64,000 nt of DNA, from contig JAKZAP010000005.1 of assembly GCA_023053575.1 (NCBI GenBank), forward strand, positions 9,858,001 to 9,922,000, given 5' to 3'. Of this stretch, positions 19,677 through 30,328 are shown one piece after another. The stretch comes from Branchinecta lynchi (Eukaryota; Arthropoda; Branchiopoda; Anostraca; Branchinectidae). A program made the translations under genes and the position numbers. The notes below the pieces were generated by a model. That model saw nothing but the letters and a program-made list of their open reading frames with translations. It did not search any database and had not been told where the DNA came from. How positions within the stretch are numbered: the first letter of the stretch is position 1; each line of letters starts with the position of its first letter.

Positions 19677-20167
19677 GACTGTCATCGAGGGGCCGACGAC
19701 TCTAATTTTGTATGTACACCATTCCGGAATACCCTAATAATCCTGACCATTCCGGATTATTCCTAACCATTCCGGATTATTCCTAACCATTCCGGATTAT
19801 TCCTAACTATTCCGGATTATTCCTAACCCTGTGTAGGGGATATAATTCCAGTTGAAATTAGAAATTCGAGTCATCTGGCATCCTTCCTGGCTACAGTGAA
19901 GAGATTTTTCCTTGCAAAAGGATAGTAATGATGCGTGAGTGTTTTTTGTAAGCAGAATATTTGTTGTATATGTATGAACCGTGTATGAACTGCATGTAGA
20001 ATAATATAAAAATAGTGTTACCACATTATTTAGAATAGAGAAGACTGCCACCTAATAAAATTTAATCTAATCTAATAGAATCCATTCCGGATTATTCTTA
20101 ACCATTCCGGATTATTCCTTCGGGACGTGTACACCATTCCGGGAGAGCCGTCGACCCCTCGACTGTC
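19677..20167. repeat. Inverted-repeat element with 20-bp tandem units
   Basis: The ends are inverted relative to each other: TCGAGGGGCCGACGACTCT on the left, and the reverse complement of the right end, GTCGAGGGGTCGACGGCTCT. Inside are direct copies of CATTCCGGATTATTCCTAAC, four to five in a row at 19746-19828 and two more at 20088-20120. The array is interrupted by a non-LTR 3' end at 19830-20090. Confidence 0.7.
19830..20090 (+). pseudogene. 3' end of a non-LTR retrotransposon ORF2 with TAATC-type tail
   Basis: The plus frame reads IIPVEIRNSSHLASFLATVK then RFFLAKG and stops. This is the common ending of RTE/Jockey-type ORF2 (WNxLPxxIRxSxxLxxFKxxLKxxL). The insert ends with TTAATCTAATCTAATAG, a typical short tandem tail, immediately before the host array resumes. 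Confidence 0.6.
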
Positions 20168-22015
20168 ACCACTCCGCCTTCAACACCACTCGGTCACGCG
20201 TCCGGAGAAACTATCAATAAAACATTTATAAGATAAAACAAAACAAAAAAGGTTATCAGTATATCATATAACGGCATCAACGAATAACTCAGTCCCTCAT
20301 GTACAGTAGAGTAGTGTCTACCCTCCCTCTGCTTGTTGGCCCATCAATTTATTCCTGAAGAGCTAGAAGTTAAACATTCTGTGATAAGGGTTCCATAAGT
20401 TTCCCAGAACCTACTAATTGACACCCCTTTCCCTTCTTCAAAGTTATGGTTGTATACAGCTGACTATCGGGTGAAGCAACCTCATTAACATACGAGAAAC
20501 TTTCAATTACCCTTGTTGACGGACATGACTTCTCCAGTTTGAGGCCTTTACCAGCTATGAACTTCGCAATTATGTTTTTAGGGAAACACCAAAAGACAAT
20601 CTTTTCTCTCCCATAGGGGGTCAAAGGAACGTTAAAGAAGTAAATCTGAAAGCATCCTCCCCTCCTATTAAGGCATTCAAATCGCCAGTCCGAAAGAGGA
20701 GTCGGTATGATCAAGCATAAGATGATTTAGATAAATATTCCTTCAGCCCAAGTTGACTGCGAATCATATCTGACACCGCAAAACGGATACGTTAGTTAAA
20801 TTTTCTTAGAGCTATATTTCGGCCCCTTCTTCGTGAAAAATGGTTGGGGTTAATGCTGGTGCTGCGACTTCATTTTGGACACGGCTGTTGATTTTGCTCT
20901 TGGATAGGTCGCTGAGAGCAACTCCTCCGCATTTCCGACTTACCCGTTTTGCAGTTTCAAATAGGATGATTTAGCGGTTCGATTCCAAAGTAGACAGTAG
21001 GGTGCTGTAAAAATAGCTCCTAGCAGAAACATTAAATATATATTTAGACAGTGTATACGAAAAAAGATGAAAGTTGACTCTTAGGCAGTGTCAATTTCTT
21101 TCACATTTTTTTTTAAGATCATGATATCGTTTCTGAGGTACGGGCCGCGATATTTTCAGAAAGAAAATGCATTCCTACTAAAAATCTGTGAAAGCTTTGA
21201 CACCACTGAATAGCTAGCGGGACAAATTAATGGATCTTTTACGATAAAGGACAATGTTTTTTGTTTTGTTTGTGAGCAATGCTGGCTGGCGTTCAATTTC
21301 CTGTCGTCTTACCCCTCGAAACTACGCAATACTGAAGAATGCTGATCGAGAATTACAGAAGTTAGGTAAGTGATTCTCACTTTCCGGTTTTCTCTCATTT
21401 TGTTATTTATATGAAGTCTATCGATATTCCCATCTTTGTCTACTTTTATTTCTTATTTATGTATTTATTTCTGGTTAATTGTGACTGTGACTCGTCCTTG
21501 TTTTCTGTTAGCTATATGATTATTTAGTGGATGGATGTTATTGTGTGTGATTCGTCATGTTTAAGTTAATTTGGTTTTATTTAATTTTTCGTGTGCGCTC
21601 GAGCTCTGCTCTCAGCAGCGAAAAGTGATAATGATAGATTTTTTTTTTCTAAATAAAGAAAACCTTGAACCTTGAACACTCGTAACTCCAAATACTCGAC
21701 AGAAGACGATGCCTACGGACTTTCCGGGTTTTCCGGATTCCGTCCTTATTATCGACCAAGCAGGAAAACAAACCAGATGGACCTGATTCAGAATGTCGGC
21801 TGACCCCATTATCAACATCCTAGTATTTTACTACCGAGATTCCGTATTTTGAAGGACTCCTGCCGGATCGGTATAAAAGAAAAGAAGATATCGACCTAGC
21901 TTGCTTACTCCATTACTTCGACAATTATCCGTCTTCCAACAAAACTTCTACTTCTCCCTTATTTCCGTTTTTTGCCCGATTCCGGACGAATTACTTGTCA
22001 GGCGATAAAATAAAC
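20168..22015. other. Intronic stretch; one unassigned frame and a possible retroposon tail
   Basis: A 114-codon minus frame at 20370-20714 has no recognised domain and no flanking splice evidence. Positions about 21600-21680 end in TTCTAAATAAAG then repeated CCTTGAA units, like a retroposon 3' tail. From about 21960 to 22010 there is an F1-like module (GATTCCGGACGAATTACTTG). Nothing else is supported. Confidence 0.4.
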
Positions 22016-23445
22016 TAGACCTACGTTGCCTGAGCAACGTGAAGTGCTGCGGCAACTTTTGTCCGGCTTCGCCGACTAAAGTGTTGCGAGACCAACACTT
22101 TGGTTTTGTTTCTTCCCTGTCGGTTAAATGCTGAAGTTGTCAACTTATCGAAGCTTTTAAAACGGTATGTTCTAAAATGAATCATCACATGATTAAAAGC
22201 TATTGTTCAGCGTTGTAAAAATAACAACAAAACAATATCGGACGAAGGGACTAAATTGACTTTGCAGCCAGTTGAACTTTATCCTTTTCAATCGTAGACA
22301 TCGTGACGGATGAAAACTTGGAACAATATCTTATATAATCTAGTTGGTATTATAAAGCTATCCGGAACTTTTCAGGACTAAAATACTATAGATGACACCA
22401 TTAATTATACAAACTACCTCATTGTTTTACATTATCGTTCGTACCCGTTGCGTAAACAGTTAATCCTAGGTTACAGAGATAGACCATCGATACAAACTTT
22501 CTTACCGTCGTCAGATTTACAGAAATCGAATACAATGTGCACCAATTGGCAAAAGTTTTAGCCCATACTGAACCGATTCTTACTTACAAGTCCCTCTCCC
22601 GTGATGGCCAACAAGCGGATAAAAATAATGGGTACACCAGCTAGCAAAAGTTGCAAACCCCTCATCCCTGAAGATGGTTGTCGCATTACAGCCGATTATT
22701 ACTTACAAGTCCCTTGCATGTCTTACAATTGGGAACCAAATTGTTCTTACCATCGAATACACGGGAAACAAATAACAGGTACACCAACTAGCAAAAGCTG
22801 AAAACGCCTTATTGCCGAAGATGATTATGAGCTAACAGTTGACTGTTGCATACAAGTGCCCTACATGTCTCACAACTGGTATCGCCTATTTTTGGTTTCA
22901 GTGTGTACCTTACTACTGAAGTTGTGAATCCCTTGAAACTTTCAAACTGGTTTTGTTTCTTCGCTGTCGGTTAATGCTGAAGTTATCAACTTATTGAAGC
23001 TTTTAAAACGGGATGTTCTAAAAAAAATAATCACATGATCAAAAGCTATTCTTCAGCGTTGTAAAAACAACAACAAAATAAAATCGGAAGAAGGGACTAA
23101 ATTAACTTTGCAGTCAGTTGAACTTTATCCTTTTCAATCGTAGACGTCGTGACGGATGAAAACTTGGAACAATATCTTATAAAATCTAGTTGGTAATATA
23201 AAGCTATCCGTAACTTTACAGGATTAAAATACCATAGATCATACTATTAATTATTATGAAACTACCTCATTGTTTTACATTTTCGTTTGTATCCGTTGCG
23301 TAAAAAGTCAATCTTAGGGTACAGCGATAGACCATCGACACAAACTTTCTATAAAATGTCCTTTATACTTTACAGTTTGCTCTCTGTTTGTCAAGAAGCT
23401 CTTGATGATTTTGACGATAAAACTGGGTATATTTTTTTCAGCCAT
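22016..23445 (+). mobile_element. F3 repeat element, copy 1 (left part)
   Basis: Starts AGACCTACGTTGCCTGAGCAACG then AAAGTGTTGCGAGACCAACA CTTTGGTTTTGTTTC. It contains the block GATCAAAAGCTATTCTTCAG, the ATCGTAGACATCGTGACGGA block and the peptide-like module at 22601-22920. A second F3 unit begins near 22945 and is cut by the F1 element at 23446, so the right terminus is missing. Confidence 0.75.
22601..22920 (+). pseudogene. Ig-like peptide remnant carried by F3 (two modules)
   Basis: Two related modules of about 48 codons: SKSCKPLIPEDGCRITADYY then CMSYNWEPNCSYHR, and SKS(stop)KRLIAEDDYELTVDCC then PYMSHNW. The spacing Cys to Trp (about 11 residues) resembles strands B and C of an immunoglobulin fold. 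The module recurs in every F3 copy. Stops break it here. I infer a fragment of a captured host exon; a chance open frame inside a conserved repeat is the alternative. Confidence 0.35.
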
Positions 23446-24676
23446 TTCTTGGGATCCCTAAACGTAAGTGGAGGGATACCTATGACATTGCAAAAGTTGT
23501 CCGTCCGTCCATCTGTCCGTCCGTCTGTAAGCACGATAACTCTCGAAGGGAATGAGATATTTTGATGAAACTTGGTGTGAGGATTTTTTGGGTCAAGGGT
23601 AAGGTCGAATTCGTAGATGGGCTCTGTAGCCCTATATTTGGGGGTGGGGGTTCAAATTAAGGGACAAACAAAATATTTTTAAACAGCTAATGTGATAGTC
23701 GATTATGAGCTAAGAAGACCTGCTGAGCACGATGGTGTAAATCATTTTCTCGCCGGACAAGTAGTTCGTCCGGAATACGGCAAAAACCGGAAAGTTTGTT
23801 AAAAGTAAAAGTTTCATTTGAAGTTGATTAAATGTTTGATTTAGGGGTAAGAAGACATGCTGAGCACGATAGTGAAAACCATTTTCTCGCTAGACGAGCA
23901 GTTCGTCCGGAATCCGGCGAAAACCGGAAAGTTGGTTAAAAGTAAAAGTTTCATTTGAAGTTGATTAAATGTATGATTTAGGGGTAAGAACACATGGTGA
24001 GCATGATGGTGAAAATCATTTTCTCGCCGGACAAGCAGTTCGTCCAGAATCCGGCCAAAACCGGAAAGTTGGTTCGAAGTAACAGTTTCATTTGAAGTTG
24101 ATTAAATGTTTGAATTAGGGTAAGAAGACATGCTGAACCCGATGGTGAAAACTATTTTCTCACCGGACAACTAGTTCGCCTGTAATCCGGCCAAAACAGG
24201 AAAATATGTTAAAAGCAAAAGCTTTATCTGAAGTTGATTAGATGATAGACTTAGGGGTAAGAAGAGATGCTGAGTCTGTATATGATGATCATTTTTTACT
24301 CGGACATATAATTAGTCCGGAATCCGGTTGTACCCGCATTTTTTTTTTTTTTTAAGTCAAAGTTTTATTTAAAGTTGATTCGATGTTCTTTATAGGGATA
24401 AGGAGATACGCCGGTTTCGTTTCTGAATTTTCTTTTTATGCTGGACTAGTAGTTCGCTCGGAATTCGGGCGAAACCGGAAATTTGGCAGTAGTAAAGCAG
24501 GAAGTTTTGGTCAGTACCGTCAAAATAGATATGGCTTATAGAGGTATAGATAGATAGGTAGACAGAATATCCGAACTCGGTTTTCTCTGATGATTAGCCT
24601 GGCGAAGACAAGACCCAATTGTTTGGATCAAATCTTAGATTTTTGGGATCCCATCGACACCTTTGGTCTTGTTTCT
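23446..24676 (+). mobile_element. F1 repeat element, copy 3
   Basis: From TTCTTGGGATCCCTAAACGT AAGTGGAGG to TTTTTGGGATCCCATCGACA CCTTTGGTCTTGTTTC. Longest clean F1. At least five internal modules of about 140 bp contain CCGGACAAGTAGTTCGTCCG GAATCCGG and AAGTTGATTAAATGTTTGAT. Confidence 0.85.
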
Positions 24677-25362
24677 AAAATAATTTGATGGTCAACAAGG
24701 TCAAATGCCTTTTTAAAATCAATTGCAATTAAATTTATCCATTTGCAAGGATCATCTAGATGTTTTAAAATAGAATCAATCAAATTAACTAGGTAATGGA
24801 CTATCGAACAATTAGGAATGTTACCAAACTGCTTTCGATCAGTTACTTTTAAAAGATATTCTTTAAGCCATGTGGCAACAAAACTTTCGAAAATTCTGCT
24901 GAAATTGACGTAACTCTGATCGGCCGTACACCAGAGAAATCATTAGGTGCTCCTTTCTTTGGAATGGGGGTTATAAAACCTTTCTTCCATTTCTTTGGGA
25001 AATAACCTGTTCGCTTTATGCTATTATAGATTAAAGGGGGAAAGCTAATTCTTTAGCAAATGCTTTAATGAGAACAACTGGAATATTAAAAGGAGCAACT
25101 TTTTAACTTAGAAAGTTTACAGGTTACACTTGACAAAGAAATATCAGGCATTAAATTATCATTTGAAGGAGCAGTTAAATTTTGTGGAGGGTCTTCAGGT
25201 GGAAGAGGTGGATAAGTCTGCACAACTGCAGCGAAATGAGCATTTAAATCATTCGCAGTTTGCTCTGGTGACTCCTCCTTCATGAAGTCAACTGGTTGAG
25301 AACTTTTCCAGTCAGACTTTTAACTTCACTGAAGAACTGCGAAGGCTTGGACTCCAAAAGAT
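24677..25362 (-). pseudogene. Non-LTR reverse transcriptase fragment, N-terminal half
   Basis: Frames on the minus strand give, in order, EVDHLLESKPSQFFSEVKSL, a linker ending LPDISLS-type text (25086-25283), NIPVVLIKAFAKELAFPPLI then GYFPKKWKKGFITPIPKKG, RPISVT, and finally QFGNIPNCSIVHYL with DFKKAFDLVDH (RT motif A). Motifs B and C are missing because the copy ends at the F1 border. Several frameshifts. A decayed Jockey/CR1-type copy. Confidence 0.82.
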
Positions 25363-25764
25363 GATCCACCTCATTTTTCGAAGTCATTATTTCCGAGTTC
25401 ACTTGGTCGGTTCCCTCATATGCCTTCCAAGTTTTATTGTCCTAGCTTTTGTGGAAGTGTTTCAGGAAATATCCCCCCTCCAGCCCCCCCCCCCCCACAG
25501 GTATCAAATCTGGTCCGGATTGGAAACTGAATATCCGAAACACTTGTTCTTGACACATGTCAAATTTCACGCATGTCCGATTACCCTTTCCAAAGTTATG
25601 CATGTTAATAGTTTCCAGATTCCCCATCAATCCACTCCCCCACTATGATCGGATCTGGAAAGTGATTATTTCCAAGTTAGTCTGGTCGGTTACCTTATGC
25701 CTGCCAAGTTTCATTGTCCTAGCTTATGTGGAAGCGTTTCACGAGATTTGTTTAGTTTAAGTTT

Positions 25765-25796
25765 AGTTAACATTAGAGCAAAATAGCTCTAGTTAT
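25765..25796. repeat. Near-perfect 30-bp palindrome
   Basis: AGAGCAAAATAGCT and AGTTATTTTGCTCT are almost exact reverse complements around a CT centre. The AGAGCAAAATAGCAC motif also occurs in the repeat at 37575-38010 and near 31005, so this may be a fused pair of its termini. Confidence 0.6.
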
Positions 25797-25820
25797 TTTG
25801 CTCTGGTTAGCAACATCAAA

Positions 25821-25895
25821 GCGTAGCCATGTTGGTAGAGCGCTGGACCTACGCCACAGAGGTCGTTGGATCGATACCGCATTTGAGCAGCGCTC
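25821..25895 (+). repeat. tRNA-like SINE head or tRNA pseudogene
   Basis: GCGTAGCCATGTTGGTAGAG CGCTGGACC resembles a tRNA D-arm/A box, followed at normal distance by GGTCGTTGGATCGATACCGC resembling a degraded T-arm/B box, then a T5 run. The anticodon and T stems do not pair well, so it is not a functional tRNA. Best read as a tRNA-derived SINE remnant. Confidence 0.4.
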
Positions 25896-26163
25896 TTTTT
25901 CTCCCCTTTTGCTACCGTTGATGCTAGTTTCTCGACTCCCGGATCCGGGGAAGATCGGATTGGGGAAGTGATTATTTGTAAGTTAATCTGATCGGGTCCC
26001 TGATACGCCTACGAAGATTAATCGTCCTAGCTTGTGTGGAAGTGTCCGAACTAAAGAAAAACCTGGCCGGACCGACGGACGGACAGAAGTTGCGATCGCT
26101 ATATGGCACTTGGCCGGAGAGCAAGTGCCATAAAAATGTACCCAAGAGCTAAATGAATCTTAC

Positions 26164-26357
26164 TTTTGAATTTTCAGGACTTTCTCATCGTCTTTCTCCT
26201 TAGCCCGCAATTTCTTGATGGCAGATGAATGCTGTAAATGTTGCTTGGACAGCTTGTCGCCTTCTACCCGCAACTCGGCAATGAGTTCGTCTTTTTCCGC
26301 CAACAGAGCATCGACTTCGTTGCCTGAAACTCGCGAAGATAAATCCTGATTCAGGCT
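26164..26357 (-). CDS. TMF1: TMF1 (golgin) internal exon, most conserved coiled-coil segment
   Basis: Exon of 194 nt. The acceptor CTTTCCTTTCAG lies just upstream of 26357 and the donor GTAAGA follows 26164. It starts in phase 0 and ends with two bases of a Lys codon, matching exon 6038-6250. The product is SLNQDLSSRVSGNEVDALLA followed by EKDELIAELRVEGDKLSKQH and AIKKLRAKEKDDEK. The LLAEKDE ... EGxKLSKQxL ... IKKLRAKxK series is the hallmark of the TMF1/ARA160 central coiled coil. TMF1 acts at the Golgi in Rab6-dependent tethering. Reading the frame further upstream past the acceptor gives unrelated residues, so the splice border is preferred. Confidence 0.9.
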
Positions 26358-26809
26358 CTGAAAGGAAAGCACAGCTGTCATAAATTTGCGAAAAGTGTGG
26401 CTCCGGGAACTGGATTAAACTAAACGAGGAAACTGATGAATTTAATCTAAAAGACGAAGGGAGCCATGACAACAAGAAAATGTTGCTAAAACACGAGAAG
26501 GAAGGATTCATGTAATTCTCAACTAACAAGTTTTCAAGCAGTAATGGCGTAAGCTGATTTTTTTTTTTTTTTACGACAAGCTTTGAATAGAAGATAGCTT
26601 TTGGGGAAGATTGGAGCACGGGATAGCATTTCGCGATCATAAACAAAAGTTACAGAATTAGTCATATGTATGTCAGTTTTTATCATCTGTCACTCGAGAA
26701 TTCCGAGTGCACATTTGAAAGATACTTGGACGGATATTCATGTATATAGTGTTCAAGTCAAGTGTACCGACTCTTCAAGTCAAGATCGAGTTCTTAGATG
26801 ACCTTAGAC

Positions 26810-27685
26810 CAGGGCCGTATCCAGGATTTTTTTTCGGGGGGGGGGGGGGGTAATTTTGCCAGCTGTTTGGGGCGGAAAAAGAAGACAAAATCGACAAAAA
26901 GCACCGTCCTCAGAAGGAGAATAGGACAACCAGCTGAAACCAATCAGCCAACCCAACTGAAACTTCAACTTTCTTTGCCCAGATACTGGAAAACTGTATG
27001 AAATATCTAGAGTCCAAGGGCTCTTTAGCAGACGGAGTTTGGACGCTGCGTCGAGTGACGACGATTTGTGGACAAACCGTCCAATGTCGTTTGGAACCGA
27101 AAAAGACTGTGTAATATTGTGCTGTGGAGTGACTGTATCGAGTGGACTGGAACGTGAATCAGCAACTGCTTCCGTGTTATTTGAGCCCTCATGGGCAGAT
27201 GAACAATCCGCAGACGACCCGCCAACTATCAGAAATATCTACCCTTGCTTGCTTGGGTGCAAAAATCGATGTTATGTCACATTTCCTTTTCATTTTTCAA
27301 ACCGCTCTTCACTTAACGAAGTCAGAAACTGAACTGACTGAATAAACTGTCTTGTAACCTCTTTGGTTGTAACAATTACTTCGGCGCACCGATTAAGCGC
27401 ATCGCATGAAGCATTAACTGCAATAGATTAGTGATTATCAAGGTTTCTGTGTGCAAAAGTTAGCCTTCTAAGCGTCCCATAGATCCCATTAAGACCCGTT
27501 TCACATTACAGGTTGCACAACGCAAGACCTATTGACTGCAACAGATTAGTGATTATCAAGGTTTCTGTGTGCAAAAATTTGTTTACGTGCATTTTTTTTA
27601 CTTTTGTACGAGTCGGACAAAAATCTCGGGGGGGGGGGGGGGGGGTGTTCAAACCCGGTAACCCCCCCCCCTGGATACGGCTCTG
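26810..27685. mobile_element. Non-autonomous hAT-type element with exact 8-bp target duplication
   Basis: Terminal inverted repeats CAGGGCCGTATCCAGG and (reverse complement of the right end) CAGAGCCGTATCCAGG, each followed inward by a long G or C run. The flanking duplication CCTTAGAC is exact (26802-26809 and 27686-27693). Inside, about 120 bp is duplicated in tandem (TTAGTGATTATCAAGGTTTC at about 27428 and 27546). No transposase. Confidence 0.88.
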
Positions 27686-27693
27686 CCTTAGAC

Positions 27694-29310
27694 ACCCAAA
27701 CATTTAGTGTTGAAGGGGGGGGGTGTACAAATCTGCGGACGTGAAAAGTCATCATAGGTGGATTCGCACTTCTGTCTCCTGTATCTAGCCTAATTAGAAT
27801 CTAAGTCATCTCTGAATAAGAACTGAACTTTGTTGATAGCTACACTGTGCAGTGTATTTATTCAAACAATGTTTACAACGGATACGTCAGCTATGATTCT
27901 TCATCAGCGATATTTCGGCCCTTCTTGGCAAGGGTCCTCGTGAGGCTGTCAATCCTATGGTTCAACTTCGGGGAAGGAAACAAACCTAAATATTACAGGT
28001 TTGTTTCCTTCCCCGAAGTTGTATTAAATACACTTCGCATCCTCTTGCTTCTTTCTTGGCGACTTGGCGGTTTCAGTTATTTGCACGCCTCACCTCGGGT
28101 TTTACAAGAAAAGAGTTCAGGCGAACTCTAACAGGGGCGGTGAAAGATCTGCTGGATCTGGATAAGCAATTACTTTTCGAATGGAGGAGGGGGGGGAGGG
28201 GTAATACGGCTGGAAACCAAGAAAAAACGAAAACCTGGAAAAGGAAAAACTGACTGGATGAAACTGAGATGAGGGCTGTATTTCGGGAATAAGGAATCTA
28301 TTTCATCAGCTTGTGAAGGCCACCCGTGTATACTGTCAACTTCATTTGCTTGTCCTGTTGAAATCCACATTACATTGAATAAACCAAAAAAGTCGACAAC
28401 CTAGAGTAAATCGATACTGCCCTGAGCCTTCGGTTTCTTTAGTAAACAAGTATTAAAGGCGGAACGTTACACGGTTTCCATTGCCATGGCATGATTTTTG
28501 TTTCGCGAAATGTCACCATATTAAATGCCGTCCCACGAGGACCGAAAGTCTTGTTCATTAAGTTATCAATATTTTTCTTATGCGAATGGTGGTCGGTGAA
28601 CAACAAAGTTTAATAATAATCACATATTTGAACACTTTCTTTACGTAGTACTAAACTGTCTAGTAATTGACCTTTACAATGGTTCCGTCGGAGCACGTCA
28701 CTTGAGCTTCTCTGACTTTCCATTCTAACTGGAAATCCACGATTTTGGACGCATTCCGAATGTTTGTATTCTCCGTCAGCCTAGCCTGCTTTTCACACAG
28801 CAACGTTTTAGAACAAGTCCGAACTGGGCAGGATCCCACACTGACATTTGTTTTGAATTTCTTGATCCAGTCTTATCGGTTTCACCGACACCGAGAAAAG
28901 ACATGGAGCATAAATATATCTGGGTTTATTCTGCAGCAGTTTTCTAGCAGCTTTTCCGAGATCCTGCTGATTCATTGGTCCGCAGGGGAAAACAATTTAA
29001 GAAATGATAATTCCTGCTTTTAAAAGCAATAGATATAATACTATGTCCTGCTCCTCTGGATTCAAAAAATTATCTTGTTATTGGGAGAAAAGATTTCCTC
29101 GTTTTTAAGAAAACTCCTACAAACAAGATTTTTTTGAAATCGCAACGTCACATTTCTGGTCACTCCTTGTCTGCAAATCCATAGATTTGACTAACGCAAA
29201 TAAATGTGTAACTAGCTCTACCAAATTACCCAGTTTTCACCATTTATCGTACGAAGTGTAACTCGAAATTTTCATACCCTCCCCCCACCGCGGTCCAGCA
29301 CCGTATCAAC
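27694..29310. other. Intronic stretch, no gene; one long hairpin
   Basis: No supported coding sequence or classified repeat apart from the hairpin at 27963-28021 and a G run near 28190. Confidence 0.45.
27963..28021. repeat. Perfect 25-bp inverted repeat with 9-nt loop
   Basis: The left arm (27963-27987, starting CAACTTCGGGGAAGG) and the right arm (27997-28021, ending CCTTCCCCGAAGTTG) are exactly complementary. It could form a strong DNA or RNA hairpin. Origin unknown. Confidence 0.95.
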
Positions 29311-30328
29311 TTTTTGGGATCCCAAAACGTAAGTGGACGGATACCTATGACGTCACTAAAGTTGTCCGTCCGTCCGTCTGTAAGCACGATAACTCGCGAA
29401 GGGAATGTGATATTTTGATGAAACTTGGTGTGAGGACTGTTTGGGTTAAGGGTAAGGTCAAGTTCGTAGGTAGGCTCTGTAGCCCTATATTTGGGGGTGG
29501 GGGAGGGGATTCAAATTGGGGGCAAACAGAATATTTTTAAACAGATAATGTGATAATCGATTATGGGATGAGAACACATGCTGAGCACGATGGTGAAAAC
29601 CATTTTATCACCGGACAAGTGTTTCGTCCAGAATCCGGCGAAAACCGGAAAGTCGGTTAAAAGTAAAAGTTTCATTTGAAGATGATTAAATGTTTGATTT
29701 AGATGTAAGAAGATTTAGAGCACGATGGCGAAAACCGTTTTCTCGCCGGAAAAGTAATTAGTCCGGAACCCGGCAAAAACCGGAAAGTTGGTTATAAGTA
29801 AAAGTTTCATTTGAAGTTGATTAAATATTCTATTTCAGGATAAGAAGATATGCTGAACCATTTTCTCAACGGACAATTAGTTCGCCTGGAATCCGGCCGA
29901 AACCGGAAAACATGTTATAAGCAAAAGTTGTATCTGAAGTTGATTAGATACAGATTTAGAGGTAAGAAGAGACGCTGAGTCTGTCCCCGCACATATAATT
30001 AGTCCGGAATCCGGTTGTATCCGGATTTTTTTAAAGCCAAAGTTATATTTAAGCATAAGGAGATACGCTGGATTCGTTTCTGAATTTTCTTTTTTGGCTG
30101 GACTAGTGGTTCGCTCGGAATTAGGGTGAAACCGGAAATTTGGCAGAAGTAAAGCAGGAAGTTTCGGTCAGAATCGTCAAAATAGATATGGCTTATAGAG
30201 GTATATCTGAACTTGGTTTTCACTGATGATTAGCCTGGCGTAGACTGGATCTGGCGAAGACAAGACCCAATTGTCTGGACCAAATATTAGATTTTTCGGA
30301 TCCCATCGACGCCTTTGGTCTTGTTTCT
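29311..30328 (+). mobile_element. F1 repeat element, copy 4
   Basis: TTTTTGGGATCCCAAAACGT AAGTGGACGG at the left; TTTTTCGGATCCCATCGACG CCTTTGGTCTTGTTTC at the right (the palindrome has decayed by one base). Four internal modules. Confidence 0.85.

Larger units (their letters stand above)
25363..26137 (+). mobile_element. F2 repeat element, right half, with a small insertion
   Basis: Starts inside an F2 module and ends with the full right terminus CTATATGGCACTTGGCC ... GCAAGTGCCATAAAAAT. A foreign block of about 180 bp at 25750-25930 carries a near-palindrome and a tRNA-like stretch. The right end lies 27 bp from the splice donor of TMF1 exon 26164-26357. Confidence 0.72.
6251..26163 (-). other. 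TMF1 intron, about 19.9 kb, filled with mobile elements
   Basis: Lies between two phase-matched TMF1 exons (two bases plus one base of a Lys codon). It contains F1, F2 and F3 elements, hAT elements and at least three non-LTR fragments, annotated separately. Short proline/serine-rich frames inside it come from poly-C repeat modules and are not genes. Confidence 0.8.

Noticed and set aside
20370..20714. 114-codon minus frame as a host exon
   Set aside because: No clear acceptor/donor pair and no recognised motif; kept only as an unassigned note.
21290..21375. Possible plus-strand exon ending LQKLG before GTAAGT
   Set aside because: A donor-like site alone; no acceptor, homologue or continuation found.
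25821..25895. Functional tRNA gene
   Set aside because: Anticodon and T stems do not pair and the acceptor stem is not closed; only a SINE or pseudogene reading is tenable.
26200..26646. 148-codon minus frame overlapping the TMF1 exon
   Set aside because: Different frame from the conserved coiled coil and crosses its splice acceptor; residues show no family pattern.
27840..28160. Penelope-like element remnant around GATATTTCGGCCC
   Set aside because: The short words recall Penelope flanks, but no RT or GIY-YIG motif is present.
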